Positions 48,471-59,628 of a stretch of 64,000 bases of DNA are shown here, in pieces (positions within the stretch are counted from its first letter, which is position 1; each line of letters begins with the position of its first letter). Origin of the DNA: Nepenthes gracilis. Lineage: Eukaryota; Streptophyta; Magnoliopsida; Caryophyllales; Nepenthaceae. Both the position numbers and the translations under genes were made by a program. The stretch is from positions 13,537,030 through 13,601,029 of the forward strand of contig BSYO01000030.1 in the NCBI GenBank assembly GCA_033239525.1. Direction: 5' to 3'. Below the pieces are notes generated by a model. The model was given only the letters and a program-made list of their open reading frames with translations. It was not told where the DNA came from and ran no database searches.

Positions 48471-49252
48471 TGTATTGGGATTCAACCTGGACATATACAA
48501 TCTGATGCAATGGGACAAAACTCAAACCTCTCGTCAAACGTCAACCATTAAACTTGTGAGTATAAGAAATATAATAATGTATAACGTTTTTAACGTGAAA
48601 AATCTCTTTCAACCAAGAAAAAAATTATAAGATAATTTCCAAATAAATTTACTATAATAATAATAGTACCAATTATATATAACCTCATTCGAAATCCCTT
48701 TACTTTAATCCTAAGTAAAGAATGATTGATTACAACCTCAACACACCCGACAACCAATAAGAGAAAGTACAACGAAAAAGAACAATCAAACAAAATACGT
48801 CCTAAAAATTTATTTAGAATAACGTACCCGACCTTAACAAAAAATAGAATTTAAATCGGATTTCAATTGAATACTGAATCTCTTTCTCTTTCCTTTTTTC
48901 CTCTTCTTTCTCTTTGTATGGCCCCTATTGTGTCAAAATCAATTTCGGAATACCCTAAAAACTCATCAAGGGCGTTTTTATACTACGAGCTGCTCTCAAA
49001 TGCCATTAGAATCGGTGCTCGAGCGTCTATCGGGTGCACCTCGAGTGTGTACGTCACCGGAATTGGGTTTGAGTGCTTAGTCGTGTGAGCAAAGTGCGCG
49101 TAAATATTATAATTAGCGCACCTCTATTAACATTTGACCGACCTACGATTAAACATTGTACAAATATCGCACGACCCTTCAATATCTTTTATTACTTGAA
49201 TAACTTTTTATTTATTATGACACTCACAAAAAAGTAACTAAAATCCAACAGT
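48471..49252 (-). mobile_element. Copia LTR of the gag-protease-only family
   Basis: On the minus strand it begins TGTTGGATTTTAGTTAC and ends GTTGAATCCCAATACA (782 bp). It carries the same ordered blocks as the 52 kb LTR (AAATCCGATTTAAATTCTAT, TTGTTCTTTTTCGTTGTA, CACGTTAAAAACGTTATA). No primer site follows on the left and the flanks do not match, so it is a solo or truncated LTR. Confidence 0.75.
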
Positions 49253-49272
49253 TTATTTCTAGCAATTGCTAC

Positions 49273-50201
49273 TGAAAAAACATGTTTTGTGCTAACGTGA
49301 ACAATTAAGTTCTATAAATGCGGAGCAATATATATAAATATCCGATACACGTAAAGGATACTTAATATTAGATGCTAACGAAATAACAAGCATGCACAAT
49401 ATAACTAACGACAAGCAATAATGATAAAGATACGATTTTTGGTGACGAAGTGAAAACTCGATACCCATGGTAATCGAGAAAAACACTCCGGGCTTCAACG
49501 GCCAGGGAAGCAATACACTATGAAAATCAACTTATAGACCGGGTGGTAACGACGCACCTCCTAGCCGACATACTCCCGCCACGTGATCCCTACCGAGGAA
49601 CTCCTGATTTGCCCGCCGCAACGAAACCGACACCTTCCGTCTTCACGCCAATCTTCCTCTCGTGCCACTTGAAGTGCCAACCACAATCGGATCTCCTTCT
49701 TCACGAACCAACGTGCCCACGGGCGTGAAGGATGTAAGAGTTTAAATAGAAAAGAGAAACGCAAAAACCGTTTAGAACATGAGGCACAACGTTGTAAATT
49801 TTTTAATTGAAAAGGAAGAAGAATGCTCTTCTCTCAAGTAGAATGGCTCCAACACTCTCAAAAATACGAGAGTTTCAAAATATAAGGTTTGTATTTATAG
49901 TGGCGCAAAAGCACGCTCAAAATTTTCGCCTCTTTGGGCGTGCTTTAGCCGCCTTTCAATATCTTTTCGAAAAATCTATTACGTGCGCCGAGCGGGTATC
50001 GAACGAGCGACACCATTCGCTTTTTGCGCTCGAGCGGGTATCGAGCGATTTCTCGCTTTTTTGCCCTCGAGCGGAATCGAGCTCACAAAAAGGCTTGGGA
50101 TGTGCTCGAGCGATCGAGGACGGATGTAGCAAAAACCGACAACACAATCCGACATTATAATACTTATGGTTAAAATATGCTAATTAGATAAATTTCTAAC
50201 A
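49273..50201 (-). mobile_element. Copia LTR related to the Sirevirus-like element at 59.6 kb
   Basis: On the minus strand it begins TGTTAGAAATTTATC and ends ATGTTTTTTCA. It parallels the LTR at 59629-60728, including GAGATCCGATTGTGGT, GTTCCTCGGTAGGGATCAC, TTACCACCCGG and AGTTGATTTTCATAG. It contains CTATAAATACAAACC as a likely TATA region. The flanking 5-mers do not match. It adjoins the LTR at 48471 with only 20 bp between them. Confidence 0.75.
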
Positions 50202-50206
50202 ACAAA

Positions 50207-51377
50207 GGCTGCTTCCAGGTTTGTTGGCTAACCATTGTCGACATTCATGCATTTTTGACTTCTGAAGTCTCTCGACGGCCTCCTTGACAAGAACTGAACA
50301 TGAAATTTATAGTCTTCCTATTCAACTTTCTGGAGTAGGGTTTAAGTATAAATTTTCATCTTTAGAAGCCTTACAGATGCTTACTCTGTGCCCTTGCTTG
50401 CAACCTAACCATAGATTTTTTCCATAGACTATCTAATTTCGTTTTCATGGTAATCCCCTGCCTTGGCCACCTATATAACCATTTTTGGATAAAATTTTAA
50501 GATATTTTGGGAGTTGTTTGCTTCATGAAACTTTTTATTTTCCTTGTAAAAGAAACTCAACCAATTTTTCTGCAAAGCCATATTGTTTCCTCCCCAGATC
50601 TATGTGAAAAAATTACAACCAACATAAGTAAATTTGCACGTTGTTAAGCTCAATTCTCTTTGAAGCACCGAAATTTTTGGAGGTGCTAAAATTTTGACGG
50701 TGGATTCCTTCTACTGAAACATTAAGAGGTTGTGAGAGGAGATGCTTAACTCTAAGAGGCGCAGGAACTTTAAAAGGGGCGCCAGAACTTTGGAATAACT
50801 GATGATCTGATTTAACTCTCCATACCTTAGAAGTCCTAAAGCCAGCCCCTACGGTGGGTAGAGCTACGTAACCAGGAAAAGGCTATGCGAATTTTAAAAT
50901 GCTTGGAAATCATCTTCCATATGTACCCATTTTAAATTTCAGAGTTTTCAATCCTCCTTGCACATGGATTTGGTGAGCCATATTGTTGTTGGCTGCAGTT
51001 AAGCTCTGATGTTCACCCCCATTATGTCATTTTAGTAGGTTACCGGGTTCCTAGTCTCTGTGTAATAATAATTTGACTCCAGCAAATGCATTCTCTTATG
51101 TCATATTCCTGAAACGATAATTTAGTCATAACCTACAAAATGAAAGTTAAGATGCTCGTCCTGCAATAACATGGCATTGCATTTTGCATTGCTTCAGGAG
51201 TTCTAAAATCTATGTAATGCTCCGGGAGGAGTAACTAATAAGTTACGTGAGAACACTATTGCCACGAATGAGTACTTGACCTCTTACCTGTTGCACTACC
51301 TGCTTCTTAAAGTACGGCCATATGAAATTTCAGACTATTATTTGACTATTTTTCATAATGATTTCTGATCATTCCAG
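50207..51377 (+). other. Probable intron or upstream region of a plus-strand gene
   Basis: Moderately T-rich, non-repetitive sequence that runs up to a good acceptor at 51377 (ATTCCAG). No further exon could be fixed. Confidence 0.4.
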
Positions 51378-54300
51378 GTGGATATTTCTCCCATTGGCAG
51401 GGCTATCTTCTCAGGGCAGTTTGATGTTGATGTTCGTGGTATGTAAAGTTGATCATTTAAGTTTTCACCCATTAAACTAAGGGAACTTAGAATGGTTAAA
51501 ATTGATGGGACATTGATGACTTTTTTATGAGTTATATTTTTATTTGATATATCATCTAGTGACATGTATGACGACGCATGGAGTTTGGTCTGATTGGAAG
51601 AAAACTATTGAGTGGTGTATGACAAATGCTTGATCCACATATGTATGCAAATCATCTAGATTAATGACAAGCGTAGTTTGTCTAAATTAGAGGTGCTTGA
51701 GGAGCGCCTCAGAGATGTATAAGCGTAATTCGTCCAAATTACCCGGTGCTTAATGCACGCTCAATTAGCGGTTGTGCGTTAATTACATAGTAGCCTCACG
51801 TCCAATGCATGGTGAGCGATCAAGAGGCAGAAGCCGAGTCGAGCGCTCGAGGGTTGCTTGAGTAGGGATTCCAGAGTCACCATCGTTCGAGTCGTGCCTA
51901 CCTGGTGCTCGAACACGGCCTAAGACTATAAAATCATACGAACGTAATTTAGGATTAAGGATTCTAAAATTAATCTCCACAAGGAGTGCCACACAGAGAG
52001 AGATGAGAGAAGAAGAGAAAATATGAAGAGGTTTAACATCCGGTTGAGATTCAATTTGAATTCTATTTTTCGATAAGGTCGGGTGTGTCGTTCTAAAGAT
52101 AATTTCTAGATGTGTATTTTCGTTTAATTACTCTTATTTTTTGTTATAATTCTCTTGTAGGTTATTAGGTGTATTGAGAGGGTTGTAATCGCCCATTCTT
52201 TATTCGGGTCTATAGTAAAGTCATTTCAAAAGGGATTCTTATAACCAACACTTTTATAGTGGATTATTTCAAAGTTTGTTCCTTAATTTTTTTATTTGTT
52301 AAAAAGGATTTTCATATTAAAAATTATCCTGTATTGTTGTGTTTTTTGTGCTCATAAGTTTGGTGATTGACATTTGATAGGGGTTAAGTTTTATTCTGGT
52401 TGTGTCGGGTGGTGTGTATCTGGTTCAAATTCCAACAAGTGGTATTCGAGAGAGGTTGTAAACCTTCGATTTGATGGCATCGACGTCGAGAAATTTGCCA
52501 TTTTATGTTAAGCAGTTGAAGGGCAAAATAATTTTATCCTTTGATAAGAAATTGTGATAAATATTTTGACCCAAAAAGAAATGGTGAAAACATTTTTGGG
52601 TAAAGAATATAAGTTGGAGAATATGACAGGGAATGAGTGGTAAGATAAGAAGGATCTTGTTAGTTACACAATAAAATTATATCTTGCGGAAAACACTTTT
52701 AAGGAAGTTATTAGTTTGTGGGATCTAGCGGAGGTTTGGAAAAAATTGAATAGTCCGTATAAGTCTAAGTTTTTGACAATGAGGTTGTATGTGAAGAAAA
52801 AAATTCTATAGCTTGCATTTGTCGGAATGGAAAAGTTTCGAGAAGCACTTTGATGAGTTTAACCAAATTTTAACGTAAATGCCAACTCTTGATGAAAAAA
52901 TCAAAGAGGAATATAAGGTATTGGTGTTGTTGGCGACTTTTCAGGCCTTATACGATCATATTGTTACGACACTATTATTCGAGAAGAACACGCTCAATTC
53001 GGATAAGGTTATCGTTTCCTTACTTACAAATGAGTCAAGACGGAGGGGAAACATTGAGGTGTTGGAGGAATTGAGAATTTTGATATCCACTAGCGATCTG
53101 GGACATGGGAGATCGAGGCAACAAATCGAAAAGGAATAATGGTCGGTCCAAGTTTCAAGATTTATAGTGCTTCTATTGTGACAAAAAGTGCCGTATGAAG
53201 TGGGATTGCCTAAAAAAGAAGTAGGAAAAGGAGGACGGAGGCGAGCGTCAAGAGAGAAGAGATCATAATAATGATGATCGGACCTCTATCGCTTTTTGTG
53301 AAGACCTTCTAGTGGTCTATGCGGGGAAGACATGGGGTTTTCTAAGCCAGTAGATGAATTAGATGATAGATAGTGGCTCCTCATACCATGCGACATTGAG
53401 AAAGTTTCTCTTCACTAACTATAAAGTTGGAGATTAAGGGGTATTAAAAATGAATAATGATGGATCGTTGAGGGCTGTTGGTATCGCGAATGTTAGCTTG
53501 TGGACAAGTAACGGACAAAACTCATGTTGAAGGGTGTGCAACATGCCCCGAATTTACGTTTGAATGATCGAGAAGCTTGATGACGAAGATTTCAGCATGA
53601 CGTTCAGAAAAAGCCAATGGAAACTCACCAAATGTATCTCGGTTGTAGTAAGGAGAAGCAAACGATCAGGTTAATACTTGATGAAGGTTTCGATTGTAAA
53701 GAATAAAGTCAAGGTGATCAACGGTGGTGTTGGTTAAGGTGGGAAGAGCAAACCAATGAGGAATGTAGGTGGGAGTGACTCTACCACAAAGGAGAAGTCG
53801 AAGGAGGAGTGGGACTACTTTAAATTCGGTGGAGTGGAAGAGGGTATCATTTAAGTTTGCAAAAGTCAATGCCGAGATTCCAATTGAGGGAAAGTTACTA
53901 AAGGGCGAATGATGATGGTCTTTAGTAGAGGAAAAGGGTCCCCCACAAGGTCATGTAGAAACGTTTATTAGGTTTTGGTTACTCTATTGTGGGTGTCTCT
54001 ACAAATAAAAGGTCATCGAAAGATTGCGCTAGGTTTGTATGAAGATCGAAGTGTTTGAGCTTGCAATGAGTGTCTAAGAGGTAAGGGCCAAGTTGGGCGC
54101 TCGAGGCTTGCTCGAGTAGTGGAGCTCAAATGTTGATTCCATATTATCTGCCAGGACACCGAGCTCAAGGCACGTTCAAGAGGCGCTGGAGCATGGATTT
54201 CAAAGTCAGCAGCATTCGAGTTCTGCCTGCCTAGCATTCAAGCGCGACCCGAGATTATAAAATTGCGCAAACATGATTTAGGGTTATGGATTCCGAAATC

Positions 54301-56918
54301 AGTCTCTACAAGGAATGCCGCATAGAGAAAGGAGAGAAGAAGAAAATAGAAAAAATGTTTAATATCCTATTGAGATCCGATTTAAGTTTTATTTTTTACC
54401 AAGGTCAGGTACATTATTTTGGAGGTGATTTCTAGAAGCGTATTTTCATTTGGTTGCTTTTAGTTTTCGTTGTAATTCTCTCGTAGATTATTGGATGTGT
54501 TGAGAGGGGATATAATCGCCCATTTTTCACTTAGGTTTGTAGTGAAGTGATTTTGAAAAGAATTCTTATAACAAACACTTTTATAGTGGATTATTTTAAA
54601 ATTTATCCCATAATTTTTACCTTGATTAAAAATAATTTTTCACGTTAAAAATTATTGTATATTATTATATTTCTTATACTTACAAGCTTGGTGGTTGACA
54701 TTTGATGGGGGGTTGGGTTTTGTTCCATTGCGGCAGGTGGTGTGTATCCCGGTTAGACTCTAATAAAATAATCCTGACGTAATTTTAGGGTTAATTCAAT
54801 GTGATTTTTGAGATACTGAGCAATGACACACTAAGAAAAAGAAGCGAAAGAAAGAAAAAAAAGAAGAAGATTTGCTCAACCGTTTAAATTTCGAATCATA
54901 TTTTATTTTTCACTGACATTAGATACGTTATTCTTATAGTTACGATTGGTATTTTATTGGTCATATTTAATTTCTTTTATCATGTACTTTTTATTATTTG
55001 GGTACATTTATTACAAAGTATTGTATCTTTATATTTATTGGTGATTTTTGTAATCAAATCTCACCGCTTAGTAGATATATTCTTTGAACTTATTATCCCG
55101 TAACTTTTTTTCCTTATTTAAAAGGAGATTTTTTATATGAAATTGTACGTCTTGTTATTTGTAAATATTCTTGATTTGTATAGTATTATCGATTCATCTC
55201 TTTACAATTTTAACAAAGAACTCATAACTAAACAAAAGTCACCTGTTTTATCATTCATTTTCCGCTGTTTACAAAACTTAACTTCTTATCATCTCCCTAG
55301 ATAGATTGCAGAGTACAGGTGTCAAGTGACCTCAATAAGTAGGATGCTTCACGCATTTGTAAGTTATGTGTGCTTTGGCTAGTAAGACTATTTCATCTCT
55401 GTGAGGATGCTGTGGTCAATTGTTGTCTGCTTTAATGAAATGATAAAGTAATCATTTCCAATTTTTTACCATTTATCACCCATCTAGGTAGGGAGATATA
55501 GCTAAGACCTAACTGAAAGTGAAAGTCTTCTCTACTTTCATGTCCAAAATTCACATTTTGGCACTTATGTTGATACTTGATGCAGGAGCTCCATTATTGC
55601 TTCTCATTTTAATTAATTTTGTTGGATAAATTTTGTTAGGGTTACTCCCTCGTGGCACTTATATCCGCGGACTCATAATGTAGAAAAGGTTGCGGACTTT
55701 CTTGAGTGGTCCGAGAAGCTTGTCATAACGGACGATGACTCATCAGAGGCGTCATGTCTGAGAGGTTGCTGAGGACATGGATGAAAACGCTGGAAGTTTA
55801 GGCGTTAACTCTCTCTCTCGTAGGCCTACTGTAGCCGCATTTTACAGGTGGATAGGTGACCCACTCTGATTGGTGAATCATGCGACTACAACTTCTTAGA
55901 GTGTCAGGCTTGCCACTCTGGCACGCCAGGCGTGCGCATGCCATAGCAGGCCTAGGGGGCGTGGTCCTGCCACCCTACTGGCAGTAGGGTGGTTAGCCGA
56001 ACACGAGGCCCTTTGTGTATATAAAGACTTGTACCCTTACTTGTCTTGGGTGGGTTGCTGTGTGTCTTGGAGTGCTTGTGCTGTGTCTTTGAGAGCAGTC
56101 TTGGAGTGAGCTTTGAGAGAGTTGTGGACAAGCCTTGTTGTAAAGATAGAGTGAGAAACACTTTTAGAGAGAAATTGTGTGATATGCACTTAGTGATTGT
56201 CTTTCTTTGTTTGAGCTTTGTGTAGCTAACATTTTTGTAAACAATCATTCTTTATAGTGTATTTTTTGGTGGTTTTTCCTTGGTTGAAGAATAGTCTTTC
56301 CACGTTAAAAATCTCGTGTGTATTTCTCTTGTTCTTCTATCTCTACTTTGGCCGTCCGTCCGAGAGCTCTGCTCTGTTGCTGTCCGAGTATTTTATCCGC
56401 TCGGTCACCGTGCCTTTCTTTTTGCGCCAACAAATTTGTTTCTATTTTGGGTTACTGTAGTTCATAAAAATGGGCAACTATTTGACCACAGTGCTCCTTT
56501 TATTATCGAGAGTTCATAAAGACGGGCAACTATATGACTACTCTGCTCTTTTTGATTATTGAAATCAGCACCATAGCGTTCTCTGCATGGAAAGTAAATT
56601 GATTTCTTTATGCTTTTAGTGAGAGACGAGGAGGAAGAGATTCACGTAAATATTGCCTTCTTGGTTTAGTTCTGTTAATAAAATGGTGCATTCATTTGAC
56701 TGGGTGGTTATTCTTCTTCCTTTGCACTGTTTCGGTTGCTTTATTTTCTCTTCTCAGGGAATGAATTGGAAGAAGAAACTTGCCTCGGATACCAAGTGGC
56801 AACAAACATACGAGAAGGATTGATTACATTGTGGCTGTCAGAAGTGTTCAACATAATTGTATCTAAAAATAGTCTGAAAGATGACACCATTTCGAAAGGA
56901 AAAAAGGAGATTTTATAA
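51378..56918 (+). CDS. Two exons of an unrecognised plant gene around a transposon-filled intron
   Basis: Exon 51378-51438 (61 bp) has acceptor ATTCCAG and donor GTATGT and reads VDISPIGRAIFSGQFDVDVR plus one base. Exon 56758-56918 has acceptor TTTTCTCTTCTCAG, opens with two bases completing that codon, and reads NELEEETCLGYQVATNIREG, then LITLWLSEV, ending at TAA. The phases fit, so the intervening 5.3 kb would be one intron carrying a Copia gag-protease element, an LTR fragment and a solo LTR. The protein family is not recognised. Both exons could also belong to different transcripts, and the upstream part of the gene is not visible. Confidence 0.45.
51610..54770 (+). mobile_element. Ty1/Copia non-autonomous element, gag and protease only (copy 2)
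   Basis: The 5' LTR ends ATTCCAACA at about 52437, followed by AGTGGTATTCGAGAG, an initiator-Met-type primer site. The 3' LTR (about 54030-54770) ends GACTCTAATA. The LTRs share GGCGCTCGAGG / GCGCTCGAGGG, ATTTAGG, GTGGATTATTT and GGTGGTGTGTATC blocks. The 1.6-kb interior holds only gag and protease. LTR starts are approximate and no target-site duplication was identified. Confidence 0.75.
52474..53920 (+). pseudogene. Degenerate Copia gag with intact protease motif (copy 2)
   Basis: ATG at 52474 (MASTSRNLPF) begins gag. LVLLATFQALYDHIVTTLLF (about 52920-52980) is the UBN2-type hallmark and CFYCDKKCRMKWDC (about 53168-53210) is a zinc knuckle whose His is replaced. The protease site MIDSGSSYHATLRKF (about 53363-53405) keeps Asp-Ser-Gly. 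Then come FRKSQWKLTKCISVVVRRSK and a tail with NAEIPIEGKLLKGE (about 53867-53910), followed shortly by the 3' LTR. Stops and frameshifts make it non-functional. Confidence 0.8.
54775..55260 (+). repeat. Partial, older Copia LTR of the same family
   Basis: An AAGAAGAAGATTTGCTCAA leader, the AGATACGTTATTCTTAT block, GTGATTTTTGTAATCAA and a GGAGATTTTTTATATGAAAT block follow the order of the neighbouring 3' LTR but are more diverged. No terminal sequence is preserved. Confidence 0.5.
55634..56431 (+). mobile_element. Solo Copia LTR, TSD AATTT
   Basis: 798 bp, starting TGTTAGGGTTACTCCC and ending TTTGCGCCAACA, with AATTT at 55629-55633 and 56432-56436. GTGTATATAAAGAC at about 56014 is a strong TATA box with a transcribed leader after it. 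No internal region remains. Confidence 0.85.
56460..56565. repeat. Two tandem copies of about 53 bp
   Basis: GTTCATAAAAATGGGCAACT... and GTTCATAAAGACGGGCAACT... repeat with several substitutions, just right of the solo LTR. Confidence 0.75.
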
Positions 56919-58260
56919 CAGAGTTGGAACAATAAGAAAATGCCAAAACTAATTATCGAATAACAAGAGTTACATATTGTAAAAAGATAAAATAAATTCA
57001 AAATTCATCGAAATCTGATAGTCTTAGAATTTACTATGAACTGACTTTCAAATTTTTACTATTGTTTATCAATATGTAAGTATTTTGGAAATAAACTATC
57101 CCCTAAATGTATATTTATGCACCCGTGCAGCTCCAACTCCAAGTGCTTTTGATCTCCAGGTTCTCCACTTATATTTTCCAAAGTGCATTTAACTCTCTAT
57201 GCAGTCGGCGCTAACACATCGCTCTTCCCAAAATTATTAGCTGGTTATCTTCATGCATAAGGTGCATTAGTACCTCTCCACGGTTGCACATTTAAATGTT
57301 AATTTTCCAATGCTTCCTGCTTTCCGATTCTTCACATGATTGGTGGCTGTTTAGGACCAAGGAGCTGATACCAAAAGCCTTGTTGGCTCGGTTGGGCTGA
57401 CGTTGGTCGACCCAACCAAATCATACCAAAAGAATAATCAAAATATTTATATCTAACCGTAGCAGAGTCTTTAGTTGAATGAGAGAACCTTTTAAGTTGT
57501 CAATCATAGAGAGAGTTCCATCCGGTTGCAGTGGGAGTTGGAGTTTCTAGATTTATTTCCTCCAGTCAATTCTAAGCCAACAAATAGTATCTTATCACAT
57601 CATAGGCGATCACGGAAAGGAAATTTTAGACTACCACTTGCAGGAAGAACATTAATAGTACGTTAAATGGAAGGCATTACAAAAAGAGAACACGTTAATA
57701 CTAGTAAATTCAACATTTGTCTTTTTCAACGGATTATAATTCAACAATAGAGATTGATGCAACGAATAGCTTTGGACCACCTATGAATTTACCTATTATG
57801 AGTTCGATGTTTTAACCATTCAATCATGCATGCCTAGTGGGGACCCTCATGCATGGTGGATAACCAAACTCTGATGATACATCGAATCTTTGCAGCATGT
57901 GACTGGGTAGTTTTAAATCCTCTTAGGGATTTTCTTTGGCTTAGATATAGATCTTTTGTGTCCCACTATTGATTGTTTTTCCCCTCTGGGAATTGCAAGT
58001 TTTCCATCTTTCTGCAAATTCAACTTCTACTAAATTGCTGCTTCTCCTTTGTTTTTCTTTTCTAGCGATGTTTAGGGACACTCTTGGACATCTTAAATAA
58101 TGTGACATTCCATTTATCTATATTAATCATCCCAGATGATAAAATATAGATAAATAAATATTACATCACCGCATGTATATATTTCTTTTGTTTAGTTTTG
58201 AATTACTTTTTTTTTATAAATCTAACATCCAATAAATGGATTACTTAGAAGACACAATAT
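56919..58260. other. Downstream of the plus-strand exon; intergenic
   Basis: No gene is seen. At 58111-58153 there is a perfect 13-bp inverted repeat, ATTTATCTATATT ... AATATAGATAAAT, which may be a MITE remnant. Confidence 0.5.
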
Positions 58261-58269
58261 TCACAAAAA

Positions 58270-58564
58270 GCTTCCACAAGCAAAGATGTCACGCAGGGTC
58301 GCAATGGTCATATGAGGGACATTAGAGCAATGGAGTTCACTGGAGATTTGTGTAAGATTTGCGTAATGATTTTTGAGTGAAAGTTAGACCAATAGATGAA
58401 ATAGGCGATTCTCATGTACGATTAGGAGGTGCCCATGCTAGGGTAAACAAAATGTATGCTGCAGAAATGCACCCAAGGGTGCACATGTGACAACTTAGTT
58501 TTTGCATTCTAGCGTCTAAAAGCCAACTTTTTTAGAAAAGGTCCTGTGAGATTTTAAGGCATGA

Positions 58565-58595
<31 letters not shown>

Positions 58596-59095
58596 CTATT
58601 TTTAATGAAATGGTGTCACTCAAAGAGAGAGAAAAGATAAAAAATAGACTATGAAAAGTTTCGACATCCGATTAAAATCCAATTCAAGTTTTATTTCTAT
58701 CAAATTTGAATACGTTACTTTAATTTGTTTCTAAGATGTATTTTCGATTTGGTTGTTTGTTTTTTCAATATATTATTCTCTTATGCGTTAAAAGATGTGC
58801 TGGGGGTTGTATTCAACCATTATTAATTCGGGTCGTAATAAAGAAATCTCGAAGGAGGTTATATTTGTAATCGATCACTATTTTATTGTAAATTTTTCAT
58901 AATTTATTCAGTAATTTTTTTAGTTAATAATAATTTTTTATATTAAATATTAATGTATAATTTATATATGTTTGATTGCATGATTTTATTCATTCTACTC
59001 CCATAGTGTTTGGTGAATGATGATTGATGGAGGATTTGGTTGTTCATTTTTACCGTCGTGATTATATATATGTTTTTACTTTGGGGAAATTTCAA
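58270..59095 (+). repeat. Copia LTR of the gag-protease-only family
   Basis: GGTGTCACTCAAAGAGAGAG, TTCGACATCCGATTAAAATC, TGTATTTTCGATTTGGTTG, a GGGGTTGTATTC block and a terminal ATTTCAACG follow the order of the 52 kb LTR. A (GA)n run lies at 58566-58594. The left end is approximate and no matching duplication was found. Confidence 0.6.
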
Positions 59096-59628
59096 CGTGT
59101 TTGCTAGTGGAGGTCGCTATCAAGCATTATAAAATGGAGGAATTCCTCCCAGTAACGTCATGTTAATGTATCACTTTGGGACAAAATTCACGGTGCAGTC
59201 CACATCCCACGATTGGAGCTGTCTCCGATCGCACAGTTGTGCCCGACACACGGGGTGGCTGATTTGACCTAACCATTTTTACGGGCTTGCCCTTTTTGGG
59301 CTAGATGGCTGAGCCTAGGCTCACATGACTTGTTTGGTAGGTGCTTGTATGGTTTCATTGTTAGCCTCTTGTTAGCCCATCTCCATATTCGTGAATCAAG
59401 GAGCAAAAAATCTCTGCTAGGAGGGCTCCTCTCTACAAAGGCAAGGCGGGGGATTCTAATAGATTGCTGAAGAGTCCATTATACAATTAAATTTTAAAAT
59501 TGAAGAAGTTGATATGAGAAGAAAAAATGCTTAGAAGCTTCCTATGAAAAAGAATTGAAAATAAGAACAGTTTCCTCTCGGTTAGCTAGATTAAAGTCTG
59601 TCAACCTAAGAAGGAGAGGTATGAATCG
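59096..59628. other. Unassigned spacer between two Copia LTRs
   Basis: No open frame or repeat is recognised. It ends at the start of the next LTR (TGTTAGAG at 59629). Confidence 0.5.

Noticed and set aside
57370..57435. TTGGTATCAGCTCC on the minus strand as a primer-binding site
   Set aside because: It departs from the initiator-Met site after TTGGTATCAG, and no LTR end or coding sequence adjoins it.
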